Of a stretch of DNA of 45,565 nt, positions 7,219 through 15,510 are shown one piece after another. Location: assembly GCA_030611045.1 (NCBI GenBank), contig JAUWQN010000006.1:1-45565 (forward strand). Direction: 5' to 3'. The position numbers were made by a program, and so were the translations under genes. Under the pieces are notes generated by a model. It saw nothing but the letters and a program-made list of their open reading frames with translations. It was not told where the DNA came from and made no database searches. Each line of letters opens with the position of its first letter. Within the stretch, counting starts at the first letter, position 1. The stretch comes from Methanosarcinales archaeon (lineage in GTDB: Archaea > Halobacteriota > Syntropharchaeia > Alkanophagales > Methanospirareceae).

Positions 7219-7598
7219 TTAATCCCTTTTCTGTTGTAGTAAAAGCGGATTATAAAGTATGAGTAAATGCCGATAAGCGCGAGTATAGTCAAAATATCGG
7301 TGGTTCTAAACATATCAGGAAAATAGATACTTACCCAAAATAAAATTCCAATTGCTCCAATCATCTGCCAGAACGCAAGAAGACCCGCTCGCTCATTGAT
7401 TCTTCGCATTCGTTCGTCCACACGAAGCTCCGTTTCGGGTTTCGTTGCTCTATACAATCCGGCTATCAGTAGCACTAACCCAGGAGCGGCTAAGCCAACT
7501 CCAAGAGTCTCGAGGTCAAGTATCGCAAATGCAATACCACCCAATAGTATAAGTACGATGCCCACTATCAGATGCCCTTTACTTCTTTTTAATTCCAT
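7215..7598 (-). CDS. DUF2178-like membrane protein A
   Basis: A 127-residue protein with four predicted membrane segments in two pairs (about 10-27, 32-48, 74-92 and 100-118). Between the pairs a short polar stretch contains DERMRRINERAG, the family's most recognisable motif. No catalytic residues are evident. It overlaps the Xre gene by 4 nt and is the third of three related genes read from 8642 down. Function unknown; a signal-sensing or membrane-stress role together with the regulator is speculation. Confidence 0.8.
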   Translation of the reverse strand: MELKRSKGHLIVGIVLILLGGIAFAILDLETLGVGLAAPGLVLLIAGLYRATKPETELRVDERMRRINERAGLLAFWQMIGAIGILFWVSIYFPDMFRTTDILTILALIGIYSYFIIRFYYNRKGIK

Positions 7599-7610
7599 TT
7601 AGATTCCCCC

Positions 7611-8177
7611 TTACATCCTCCATTCATAGTACAACCTCGCAAAAATAAGAACGAGCCAGCCGCCAAAGAGCGTTAATAACAACGTGTCATCAAAAATCCC
7701 TGCTTCAAGATAGTCCTTGATTAGATACGCCAGTAAAAACAACGAAAGAGCGATAAAACCAACAGTTGCACTTTTTTCATTCAGCATTGCACCCCGTTCA
7801 TCGGTTTTGTATGCCATCTCAAGCTTTTTGCGGTCTGTCTTCCTCTCAAGCAATCTGAAAAGAACCACGCTTATACAAACCCCAATAGCAAGGAAAACGC
7901 TGAATATCGGCAACGTCACTTCGACTTTGAGGTATTTGGCTATACCTACAAACAGCCCTGCGATCGGGAGTCCGCCAAATATCGAAGCTATTTTCATCAG
8001 TGGTCTCTCAAACCGTGATCCGAAAATTACATAAAAAACGATGAACCCTGTTGTGGCACCTATTGCAGTAGGGAGGATACTGCCCCGGTCTGTAGGTATA
8101 AACGTGCCTAATAAGACCATATATATGAATGTCGCAAGGCTCACCAGCATTATCGTTGTAATATTCTTCTTGTTCAT
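7611..8177 (-). CDS. DUF2178-like membrane protein B
   Basis: A 188-residue membrane protein with about six hydrophobic segments. It resembles its neighbours in the C-terminal part: KTDERGAMLNEKSATVGFIAL, then two membrane helices and the terminal RLYYEWRM. It has an extra N-terminal pair of helices. The ATG at 8177 follows the stop of protein C by about 45 nt and the gene precedes protein A by 12 nt, so all belong to one minus-strand operon. Function unknown. Confidence 0.75.
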   Translation of the reverse strand: MNKKNITTIMLVSLATFIYMVLLGTFIPTDRGSILPTAIGATTGFIVFYVIFGSRFERPLMKIASIFGGLPIAGLFVGIAKYLKVEVTLPIFSVFLAIGVCISVVLFRLLERKTDRKKLEMAYKTDERGAMLNEKSATVGFIALSLFLLAYLIKDYLEAGIFDDTLLLTLFGGWLVLIFARLYYEWRM

Positions 8178-8222
8178 GACATCACCTCATAAAAATTCCT
8201 TGATTCTGGTTTTCACACAATA

Positions 8223-8642
8223 TCATCCTCCATACCTTCGATTATAATACCATCGAAGTATAACAAATGAAAACATCCCAACAATGAAAATGTCAGGTGA
8301 AACACTCTTATAGTTAAGATTTAATCTCCAGAACATAGCTATTACTTGAACAATAGCCATGGTCCCAATGAGAATCCAGAACGCATGATAACCTGCCTTT
8401 TCATTAATTCTCACTGACCTTTCATCCTGTATCAAATCTTCTCTGGTCTTTGTAGCGGTATATAAACTCATTATTGTTAGCGTTATTCCACCAAAAATGA
8501 ACAGTCCTCCGATAACATAAGGAAATGTCCATGTTCTTCCAACAACATCAGGAACTATCCACAGGATTATTATACCTAGCAGTACCAGCCCCAGACCCAT
8601 TCCTAAAAATCGCAAAATGTCTTTATCTTTTCTTATTTTCAT
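8223..8642 (-). CDS. DUF2178-like membrane protein C
   Basis: A 139-residue protein with the same plan as protein A: two N-terminal membrane helices, the motif DERSVRINEKAGYHAFW, then two more helices and the ending RWYYNRRYGG. It is the first gene of the operon. A TATA-like sequence on the minus strand at 8716-8706 lies at a suitable distance from its start. Function unknown; three paralogues in a row suggest tandem duplication. Confidence 0.78.
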   Translation of the reverse strand: MKIRKDKDILRFLGMGLGLVLLGIIILWIVPDVVGRTWTFPYVIGGLFIFGGITLTIMSLYTATKTREDLIQDERSVRINEKAGYHAFWILIGTMAIVQVIAMFWRLNLNYKSVSPDIFIVGMFSFVILRWYYNRRYGG

Positions 8643-8705
8643 TTTTTTCTATAAACTCCTCAAGGTTATTTGCGCTTTACTTTATGTAAGGGTATCCATA
8701 CTTAG

Positions 8706-8716
8706 AGTATATAAAA
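8706..8716 (-). promoter_or_regulatory. TATA box for the DUF2178/Xre operon
   Basis: Read on the minus strand, the sequence GTTTTATATAC lies about 65 nt upstream of the ATG at 8642. It is back to back with the promoter for the ABC genes, so the Xre product could act on both directions from this 160-nt gap (inference). Confidence 0.4.
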
Positions 8717-8743
8717 CTTTCTATTTTGTAAATATGCTATGGC

Positions 8744-8752
8744 TTTATATAA
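8744..8752 (+). promoter_or_regulatory. TATA box for the ABC operon
   Basis: TTTATATAA at 8744-8752 lies 50 nt before the preferred ATG at 8802. This would place initiation near 8775-8780. It lies in the frame extension excluded from the ABC ATPase call, which supports the shorter start. Confidence 0.45.
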
Positions 8753-8801
8753 GAGGAATACTATAAAAAGAGGGAAACGGGATAACCAAAACGCAGATGA
8801 G

Positions 8802-9722
8802 ATGATAAAAACAGAAAACCTTACAAAGGTATACAATGGAAATAAGGCAGTAGACAATCTGAATTTGGAGATAGCAGAAGGCGATATATTCGGCTTTTTA
8901 GGTCCGAACGGAGCGGGAAAGAGCACGACGATTCTGATGCTCGTGGGCATGATCGAACCCACCGACGGCAAATGCTTCATAAACGACCTCGAGGTAGCGA
9001 GAAATCCGATTAAAGTAAAGGAGATTATTGGATACCTGCCGGAGAACGTTGGATTCTACGGCAATATGACCGCGGAGCAAAACCTCGATTACTTCGCTCG
9101 ATTCTACGCCACGATGGATGCGAACGAGAGGAAGAAGAGAATAGAAGAACTGCTTGAACTGGTACAGCTTGATAGCGTAAGCCAGAAAGTGGGCGGATAT
9201 TCAAGGGGGATGACGCAGCGACTTGGATTTGCACAGGCGTTGCTTAACAATCCAGAGGTTATTTTATTGGATGAGCCCACTACGAATCTTGACCCCGAAG
9301 GGGTCGTTCAACTCAGACAAACGCTCAAAAAACTATCGGATGAAGGAAAAACGATCTTCTTCTCTTCTCACATTTTAGCCGAGGTCGCTCAGGTGTGTAA
9401 CACGATAGGCATAATCTCTAATGGCACGTTGATAGAGCGTGGCACACTCGATGAAATCAAGACGAAATTAGACGTGCGGAAGACCGTCAAAATTATCGTG
9501 GAAACAACAAATGAAGATATACCAAAGATAGAACATGAAAATATCGTTAACGTAGAATACAAAGGTAGAAGGGCGGTCATAGAAGCAAAATCTGACATAA
9601 GAGAAGATATATCAAGGTATTTGGTTGAAAACAACATCGGAATTAAGGAGCTAAGAATAGAAGAGCCAACGTTAGAGGATATTTTCATGGAATCGGTTTA
9701 TAAAGGAAAAGGAGGTAAATAG
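8802..9722 (+). CDS. ABC transporter ATP-binding protein
   Basis: A 306-residue ATPase of the ABC-2 exporter class. It shows Walker A GPNGAGKST near residue 40, the signature YSRGMTQRLGFAQAL, Walker B VILLDEPTTNLDP and the H-loop SSHILAEV. A C-terminal extension of about 85 residues follows, as in CcmA/NatA-type subunits. The ATG at 8802 begins MIKTENLTKVYNG; the 21 residues upstream are basic, unconserved and cross the TATA box. The stop abuts the permease gene, which starts 1 nt later. Substrate unknown. Confidence 0.93.
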   Translation: MIKTENLTKVYNGNKAVDNLNLEIAEGDIFGFLGPNGAGKSTTILMLVGMIEPTDGKCFINDLEVARNPIKVKEIIGYLPENVGFYGNMTAEQNLDYFARFYATMDANERKKRIEELLELVQLDSVSQKVGGYSRGMTQRLGFAQALLNNPEVILLDEPTTNLDPEGVVQLRQTLKKLSDEGKTIFFSSHILAEVAQVCNTIGIISNGTLIERGTLDEIKTKLDVRKTVKIIVETTNEDIPKIEHENIVNVEYKGRRAVIEAKSDIREDISRYLVENNIGIKELRIEEPTLEDIFMESVYKGKGGK

Positions 9723-10790
9723 ATGGCTGGAATATTCGTAGTAGCAAAAAAAGAGTTCCTGGACCACGTAATGGGCAAGAAATTCCTGGCGATTCTCGCG
9801 ATACTTATGATAATTTCGCTTTTGGCGATGTATCAGGGCGTTGAGAGCTATAATAAGCAATTGGATAGCTATAAAGGACAAATAGCGGAAATAGAGGAGC
9901 ATCCAGAGGGAATGCCGCCGGGTTGGATGCCGGAAAAACCTTCGATACTATTCGTTTTCCAGATGATGAGTGCATTGTTTGGCATTCTTGGAGCGATACT
10001 GGCGATAGCGATCGGTTTCAATTTGATTTCCGGCGAGAAAGAGAGCGGTTCCCTGAAGTCCTTATTATCGCATCCGGTGTTCAGGGATACGATAATCAAT
10101 GGTAAGGCGCTTGGCGGAATGGGAGCACTTGGATTCGCAATGCTGGTTATGACGTTATTGTCAATAGGAATTCTAATGATGCTCGGGATCATGCCGACCG
10201 GTGACGAATTTGTGAGGATTTTAGTCTTCATGGGATTTACGCTGTTGTTTATGTTCTCGTTTTTTGCGATTGCATTGATGTGCTCAACGATTGCGAAGAA
10301 CAGTACCCGCGCAATAACATACACGCTTGTGATCTTCATTGTGATCTCATTCGTCATGCCCATAGCAGGCACGTTCGTCGGTATGCAACTCGCTGGAGAC
10401 ATGCCTGAGTTTTCCGGAGTGAGGGTGGAGATACAGGAGACAAATGAATCTGGAGACATAAGTAAAGAGGAACAAATAGAAGAGCAAGAACGAATACAAG
10501 AAGAAAGGCAAGAAGAGATGCAGGAATACTGGAAGAAAGTGATGGGGATACAAGAGATGTTTTCAATAGCCGATCCATTGAGTAATTTCAATAAAGTATC
10601 TGCTGCGGTTCTCAATCCAAGATTTCAATCATTTCGCGGATTTTTTGGTCCGATGGGAGAACCACCCGCTGAAACGAGTATCCTCGAAGCTCTGGGAATT
10701 GTGTGGAAGAATTTACTCGTCTTACTGCTCTTTCCGGTGGTAATGTTTGCGATCGCATACATAAGATTCATGAGGATGGATATACGCTAA
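9723..10790 (+). CDS. ABC-2 type transporter permease
   Basis: A 355-residue membrane protein that pairs with the ATPase. One N-terminal helix (about 20-38) precedes an extracytoplasmic loop. A core of four or five helices lies at about 75-215, including the conserved LISGEKESGSLKSLLSHPV. A long Glu/Gln-rich, probably coiled-coil segment follows at about 235-270, and there is a last helix near 325-345. This topology matches NatB/ABC-2 permeases. The acidic coiled loop is larger than usual and may contact the NEW3 protein encoded next (inference). Confidence 0.9.
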   Translation: MAGIFVVAKKEFLDHVMGKKFLAILAILMIISLLAMYQGVESYNKQLDSYKGQIAEIEEHPEGMPPGWMPEKPSILFVFQMMSALFGILGAILAIAIGFNLISGEKESGSLKSLLSHPVFRDTIINGKALGGMGALGFAMLVMTLLSIGILMMLGIMPTGDEFVRILVFMGFTLLFMFSFFAIALMCSTIAKNSTRAITYTLVIFIVISFVMPIAGTFVGMQLAGDMPEFSGVRVEIQETNESGDISKEEQIEEQERIQEERQEEMQEYWKKVMGIQEMFSIADPLSNFNKVSAAVLNPRFQSFRGFFGPMGEPPAETSILEALGIVWKNLLVLLLFPVVMFAIAYIRFMRMDIR

Positions 10791-10807
10791 AAAATGCAAA
10801 GTGAAAA

Positions 10808-12271
10808 ATGAAAAAAATGAAAGCAAAAAAGATAGTGAAAGCGAGAATATTAGTGGTAATACTTATCCTCTCTTCTTTTTTTCTCCCGTTCTTTTTCCTT
10901 TCTCCAGCGTTAGTGGCAGCACAAACAGTGGAGAAGAGAATAGAGATAAGATGCGATTTCCCCGCTCAGATGATTGAAGCAGGAGATACTGCCACTTTTG
11001 AGCTACTGCTCGTAAATAATGATAAGACTGCCACTTACAGTTTGCGATGGTGGGCATACCGGGAAGCGAAGATTTGGGACATAAAATTCAAAGACGGCGA
11101 GAAGGACGTGTATAAGGTACTGCTACCCGAAAGTGGCAGTAAGACGGTAACACTCGCCGTAGAGACACCGGGAGATGAAAAGGTTGGAGAATATCCGATA
11201 CATGTTGAGATTGGTGACGGGCGTATTACGCTTTACGTTAAAATAACGGAGACGCATAAAGGAGAGAAGGGGACGCTTGCTTTGACTGTTACGGACAAAG
11301 ACGGGGACAGCATCAAAGGTGCTACGGTTAGTGTTTATAAAAAGAATAAATTTGTGGATTATGCAAAGACGACCGTAGAAGGGAAGATAGAACTGGAGTT
11401 AGAAAAAGGAGAATATAGGGCTGAGATATTAAGGGACGGGTATCATGCGAAGGAGACAGAGGATTTTAAGATAAGGATAGGAAGAACGACGGACATTGGT
11501 ATCATTTCATTGGAACAAAAAGAGTATTATGCGGAAGTTTCGAGCAAATCGCCTTCTAAGACCGCGATGGTTGGAGAAAGTCCCTTATACCAAATAAAGA
11601 TAAAGAATAGCGGTAAGGCGGATGATACATATAGATTAGATATTGAAGGATCACCCGAGGATTGGTATTGTAGGTATAAGGAGACGGAGGAGGGGAAAGA
11701 AGACATTTCTGAGCTCTTCGTCGGCTCAGGAGAAGAAAAAACGTTGTATTTGGAGTTCGTTCCCCCGTACGATGTGGAGATAGGCGAATATAACTTTACA
11801 AGCATAGTTCAATCTTCTACGGGGCAGTATGAGCTCAATCTTGCGTTAAAAGTCAGGGGGAGCTATGAACTGAGGTTATATTCCCGCAGGCTTAGCTATG
11901 AGGTGAAAAGGGGTGAGAATGCTTCTATTGCGCTGACTGCTTCAAATGCCGGTAAGGGCGGTACGATAACGAATATAAAACCCGAGATAAGCGCTCCAGA
12001 GGGTTGGACTGCGACGATATATCCGAAAGAGGTGACAAGTTTGAAACCTGGTGAGAGCGAGACTTTTACGATGAAAATAACGCCTCCCGGTGATATTACG
12101 CCCAGCGATTACAAGGTGACGGTGAAGATTAAAAGCGACCAACTGGAGGAGAAAGAGGATTTTAGAATAATCGTCGAGGAATCGTCTAATGTAGCCCTCT
12201 ATGGCGTGGTGATCATCGTTATAGTGATACTGGCTTTGGCGTTCATGTCCAGGAAGTACGGGAGGAGGTGA
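10808..12271 (+). CDS. Membrane-anchored NEW3/PEGA-type surface protein
   Basis: A 487-residue protein with a basic N-terminus and a strong hydrophobic signal (about 12-37) ending near ALVAAQ. Beta-rich extracellular domains follow. The section GTLALTVTDKDGDSIKGATV around residues 155-220 resembles a carboxypeptidase-regulatory or PEGA fold. Two further repeats end in the NEW3-like GWTATIYPKEVTSLKPGES (about 390-440). A C-terminal membrane helix at about 463-480 has a positive tail. The gene follows the permease by 17 nt. Archaeal ABC-2 exporters are often paired with such proteins, suggesting a surface accessory subunit; the cargo is unknown. Confidence 0.8.
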   Translation: MKKMKAKKIVKARILVVILILSSFFLPFFFLSPALVAAQTVEKRIEIRCDFPAQMIEAGDTATFELLLVNNDKTATYSLRWWAYREAKIWDIKFKDGEKDVYKVLLPESGSKTVTLAVETPGDEKVGEYPIHVEIGDGRITLYVKITETHKGEKGTLALTVTDKDGDSIKGATVSVYKKNKFVDYAKTTVEGKIELELEKGEYRAEILRDGYHAKETEDFKIRIGRTTDIGIISLEQKEYYAEVSSKSPSKTAMVGESPLYQIKIKNSGKADDTYRLDIEGSPEDWYCRYKETEEGKEDISELFVGSGEEKTLYLEFVPPYDVEIGEYNFTSIVQSSTGQYELNLALKVRGSYELRLYSRRLSYEVKRGENASIALTASNAGKGGTITNIKPEISAPEGWTATIYPKEVTSLKPGESETFTMKITPPGDITPSDYKVTVKIKSDQLEEKEDFRIIVEESSNVALYGVVIIVIVILALAFMSRKYGRR

Positions 12272-12277
12272 GAAAAC

Positions 12278-12472
12278 ATGAATGAAATAGTAAAAGAAGA
12301 ACTGTGGCGAAGCGTTGCAGTATTCTTCTTTGCTCTGATATTTATGATTGAAATTTATATAAGAAAAGGAGAACCAACCAAAGAATCTCTTATCTGACTT
12401 GGAATTTACTCTTCCTTCCTGGTTATATCATTAATGTGGTATTATAAGTTAAAAAAGGCTGAAAGAAATTGA
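12278..12472 (+). pseudogene. Small membrane protein with in-frame TGA (DUF2178-like remnant)
   Basis: An ATG at 12278, preceded by GGAGGAGGTG, opens a 39-residue frame MNEIVKEELWRS... ending at a TGA (12395-12397). The same frame then runs on as LGIYSSFLVISLMWYYKLKK to a TGA at 12470-12472 that overlaps the TTG start of the next gene. The joined product of 64 codons has two membrane helices. It resembles the C-terminal half of the nearby DUF2178-like proteins (compare IGIYSYFIIRFYYNRK). The coupling of the distal stop to the next gene suggests that the internal TGA is a nonsense mutation. Confidence 0.5.
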
Positions 12473-12903
12473 AAAAGAACGTCTTGATCGGTGCGGGAGT
12501 TGCAATAATCGTTGTGGTGGTTAGTTTTTATGTTATCCTTCCTTATCTTTTCGTTGGCCCTGCAACTCCTCTTTTCTATATATATAATTACGACCAAAAC
12601 GCCAGTCACCAAGTATTTGTTAAGATATTTAATCCTGATAACGAACCAATCTTCAAAGAAATGTATGATCTTGCTCCAGGAGAAAGCATTGACTGCCCTA
12701 AACCCGTTTACTTAAAAATCCTATGGCCCAAAGGAGAATACCGCTTTGAAATCACCTTGGATAATGAAATCGATAAAACCTATAAGACGAGGATTTATCC
12801 TTACCTCACCGTTGTTATCGACCTGTATCATGCTCAAAGAGCTGAAGATGATCCATTTTCCAAGGAAGTCTACCCTGTTTGGGTTGGAACTATAGTCGTA
12901 TAA
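12469..12903 (+). CDS. Membrane-anchored protein of unknown function
   Basis: A 144-residue protein with a short basic start, one hydrophobic segment (about 5-27) serving as signal or anchor, and a beta-rich outer domain of about 110 residues. The outer part includes QVFVKIFNPDNEPIFKEMYDLAPGES, which could be an Ig-like fold. The start is TTG, overlapping the stop of the preceding small frame; no upstream ATG exists in frame. I do not recognise the family. Its place after the surface-protein gene suggests it belongs to the same envelope locus. Confidence 0.6.
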   Translation: MKKNVLIGAGVAIIVVVVSFYVILPYLFVGPATPLFYIYNYDQNASHQVFVKIFNPDNEPIFKEMYDLAPGESIDCPKPVYLKILWPKGEYRFEITLDNEIDKTYKTRIYPYLTVVIDLYHAQRAEDDPFSKEVYPVWVGTIVV

Positions 12904-12935
12904 TTTTTAAATTCCTAAAATATATAATAAAAGAA

Positions 12936-13334
12936 ATGATGAAAACAAAACACATACAACTGATGTCGGTAGGAATCGCCTTTGTGATACTCTCTCATCT
13001 TACAAACGGTCTGGTTTTCTTGTTTTTGACCCACTATTCCGCAGCCAGATATGACGATGGTTTTTTCTTCCCCGTAGCTTTTGTTTTTGCTGCAATCTAT
13101 GGTTGGTGGAGCAGGGATTATCTTCTCAGTTTCTTTGTTGGGTTCCTTTCGATCCCGTTGATAATTACTCCATTCCCCCCGTACTTTATGCCCGTCATCT
13201 TTATTACAGACCTTCTTGAACTGACTGACTACAATTTAGTTACCATCGCAATTTTCTGCGGTTTTGGAATAGTAAGCGGATTAATTGGCGTGGGATTTGT
13301 TAAATTACATAAAATTAGATTAAAAACAATGTAG
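12936..13334 (+). CDS. Multi-pass membrane protein, unknown
   Basis: A 132-residue protein from the ATG at 12936 with four predicted membrane helices (about 8-28, 42-58, 62-83 and 103-122) and aromatic-rich loops such as YDDGFFFPVAF. A longer frame begins at 12879 but overlaps the previous gene and adds a basic stretch. No known family is recognised. It closes the plus-strand cluster; the next genes lie on the opposite strand. Confidence 0.55.
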   Translation: MMKTKHIQLMSVGIAFVILSHLTNGLVFLFLTHYSAARYDDGFFFPVAFVFAAIYGWWSRDYLLSFFVGFLSIPLIITPFPPYFMPVIFITDLLELTDYNLVTIAIFCGFGIVSGLIGVGFVKLHKIRLKTM

Positions 13335-13393
13335 AATGAGAACCGCATGGCTACCATTTTTTCAAGCGAAATTTGACAAACTAAACGAAAGTG

Positions 13394-14461
13394 TTATAAC
13401 AACTCATACAATGTATTTCTTCTCTTAGGTGTTCTCCCCGAATCCTTTATGACCCACTCGAAGTCCTCTGGACTCATATACTCACCAGCCGGTGAACCTG
13501 ATAACCGTGAGATGTTCTCTTCCATTAACGTCCCACCCATGTCATTTACACCAAAATAAAGCATCTTCTGTGCATCGCTCACACCCAACTTCACCCATGA
13601 TACCTGGAGATTGGTGCAGTATGGATGAAGAATAACTCTGGCAAGCGCATGAACAATCGCATCTTCTAAAAAGGAAAGGGATCGCTTCACCATTCGTCCC
13701 AATTCATTGTTCTTTTGCATGAACTTCAACGGTACAAACTCGGTAAATCCGCCTGTCTCCTTTTGGATCGCCAGTATCTTTAATATGTGATCTATTCTGT
13801 CCTCCAATGATTCTATATGCCCGTACAGAATTGTTGCCGTTGATGGAATTCCCAACCGATGCGCGGTTTTTATTATCTCTACCCATTTCTCTGTTTTTAG
13901 CTTCTCAGGGCAGATTATCTCTCTTATAGAATCGTCAAGTATTTCCGCTGCCGTTCCCGGCATAGATCCCAAACCAGCTTTTTTTAATTCTTTCAGTACC
14001 TCCGTTTCGTTCAGTCCGGAATTTTTTGCGATATGGCATATCTCCATCGGTGAATATGCGTGTATATGCACATCAAAATGTGATTTTATGATTGCAATAA
14101 TTTCACAATAGTCATCCACCACGAGATCGGGGTGCAAACCACCCTGAATGCATACCTCCGTTGCCTCGGTATTCACCGCTTCCTCAACCTTACTCAAAAT
14201 CGCATCCATACTCAACACATATCCTCTCTCCTTCTCCCCCTTGAAAGCACAAAACTTGCACGCACCCACGCAGATGTTTGTGAAGTTTATGTTCCTGTTC
14301 ACCACGTAGGTAACAATATCGCCGTTCTTCTCCTTTCGCAACTCATCTGCAATGCAGAACAAATGAAAAGGATTATGTGCTAAAAATATCGCATCTTCTC
14401 TCTCAACTTTACCTGCTCTTATTTTCTCGTACAGCGCATCAAAATCAAAATCATCTTTCAT
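13394..14461 (-). CDS. cofH: F0 synthase subunit 2 (CofH)
   Basis: Radical SAM enzyme that joins tyrosine-derived hydroxybenzyl to 5-amino-6-ribitylaminouracil in making F0, the F420 chromophore. The iron-sulfur motif CVGACKFCAF (C-x3-C-x2-C) lies near residue 63, preceded by RNINFTNI, which favours CofH over CofG. The C-terminal domain has VSWVKLGVSDAQKML and the glycine-rich NDMGGTLMEENISR. Length (355 aa) fits. It follows the PurM-like gene by 7 nt. CofG, its partner, is not in the window. Confidence 0.92.
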   Translation of the reverse strand: MKDDFDFDALYEKIRAGKVEREDAIFLAHNPFHLFCIADELRKEKNGDIVTYVVNRNINFTNICVGACKFCAFKGEKERGYVLSMDAILSKVEEAVNTEATEVCIQGGLHPDLVVDDYCEIIAIIKSHFDVHIHAYSPMEICHIAKNSGLNETEVLKELKKAGLGSMPGTAAEILDDSIREIICPEKLKTEKWVEIIKTAHRLGIPSTATILYGHIESLEDRIDHILKILAIQKETGGFTEFVPLKFMQKNNELGRMVKRSLSFLEDAIVHALARVILHPYCTNLQVSWVKLGVSDAQKMLYFGVNDMGGTLMEENISRLSGSPAGEYMSPEDFEWVIKDSGRTPKRRNTLYELL

Positions 14462-14468
14462 GTGCTTC

Positions 14469-15503
14469 TCAGTAGGGCATGCTTAAACTTCCTACGGTGC
14501 CCACTATTCCTGTTATTATCTCTCTGTTAAAGTCGAATACCGTTGCGGTCTCTTCACCATTTGTTATTCTCAATTTCTTGCTCGCATCCACCTCACCTAT
14601 GATAAACGCCGCTATCTCTGCGTCCCGGAATATTTTTATACATTCAGCCCCTTTTTCCTCAGTCTCGACCGTGAGCACAAAACCAGTTCCCGGATACATC
14701 TTTAACCACTGCGCAAAAGATATTTCTTTCGCATCCGGTCTTGGCACCTTAGTCGGCTCTACAAGCGCTCCTGCTCCAGAACTTTCAAGTAACATTCCAA
14801 GCGTGCCTAACGTGCCGGGATTGCTTATGTCTTTCCCTGCGGTTGCTAACTTTCTCTCCCCTATCTTCACCATGGTCTCCAATTGTTTTTTTATCACTGC
14901 TGGAGACTTTTTCGTTGTGGTGTCCCATGCCAGATTGTAGTTTGGAGATATTCTGCCCTCGAGGTCAATCGCAACCAGTACCTTGTCGCCCGGTTTCGCA
15001 CCACTTGAAAATATAATACTATCCCGTTTTACCGTTCCTACTATACCAACATCAAGTGCATCATAAACAGTGTCCGGATGTAAATGCCCCCCTACCATGG
15101 GCACGCCGAATTTTTTCACGCCGTCTTCCATCCCTCTTCCCAGTTCCAGACAAACATCTTTCTGCTGTGTTGATGTCAAATTCACCATTGCTAAAGGAGT
15201 GCCGCCCATCGCCGCTATGTCGTTCACATTCACAAGCACGGCGCAATAGCCCGCCCACCAAGGGTCTGCACTCAACAATTTACCCCAGATGCCGTCCACA
15301 GCAAGTAAAATGCAATTATTATCGTCAATGCTAAGCACCGCAGCATCCTCTCCAAAGCCCGTTATCGTCCGATCTCCTACTTTATCAGAATCGCCCAGCC
15401 TTTTTACAAGATCGTTTATAGCTCTTTTTCGCTTCACGCCTTCGAAGTTTCTTAGTTCCTCAGCCAGCGATTCTAGATCTATCTCCTCTCTCGAACTTCC
15501 CAT
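14469..15503 (-). CDS. PurM/AIR-synthase-like protein, probable methanogenesis marker 2
   Basis: A 344-residue member of the PurM/ThiL/SelD ATP-binding superfamily. The N-terminal half has GFGEDAAVLSIDD and VNVNDIAAMGGTPLAMVNL, the Asp-rich Mg-ATP site. GGHLHPDT follows and then a PurM C-terminal domain with a glycine-rich stretch (SNPGTLGTLGMLLESSGAG). It is not a canonical AIR synthase or thiamine-phosphate kinase. Length and context next to cofH point to the conserved methanogenesis marker 2 family, whose reaction is unknown. Eight nucleotides or fewer separate it from both neighbours. Confidence 0.75.
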   Translation of the reverse strand: MGSSREEIDLESLAEELRNFEGVKRKRAINDLVKRLGDSDKVGDRTITGFGEDAAVLSIDDNNCILLAVDGIWGKLLSADPWWAGYCAVLVNVNDIAAMGGTPLAMVNLTSTQQKDVCLELGRGMEDGVKKFGVPMVGGHLHPDTVYDALDVGIVGTVKRDSIIFSSGAKPGDKVLVAIDLEGRISPNYNLAWDTTTKKSPAVIKKQLETMVKIGERKLATAGKDISNPGTLGTLGMLLESSGAGALVEPTKVPRPDAKEISFAQWLKMYPGTGFVLTVETEEKGAECIKIFRDAEIAAFIIGEVDASKKLRITNGEETATVFDFNREIITGIVGTVGSLSMPY

Positions 15504-15510
15504 TTTTTAT

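Noticed and set aside
9869-10615. 248-codon minus-strand frame opposite the ABC permease
   Set aside because: Antisense to a well-supported permease; composition is that of a shadow frame.
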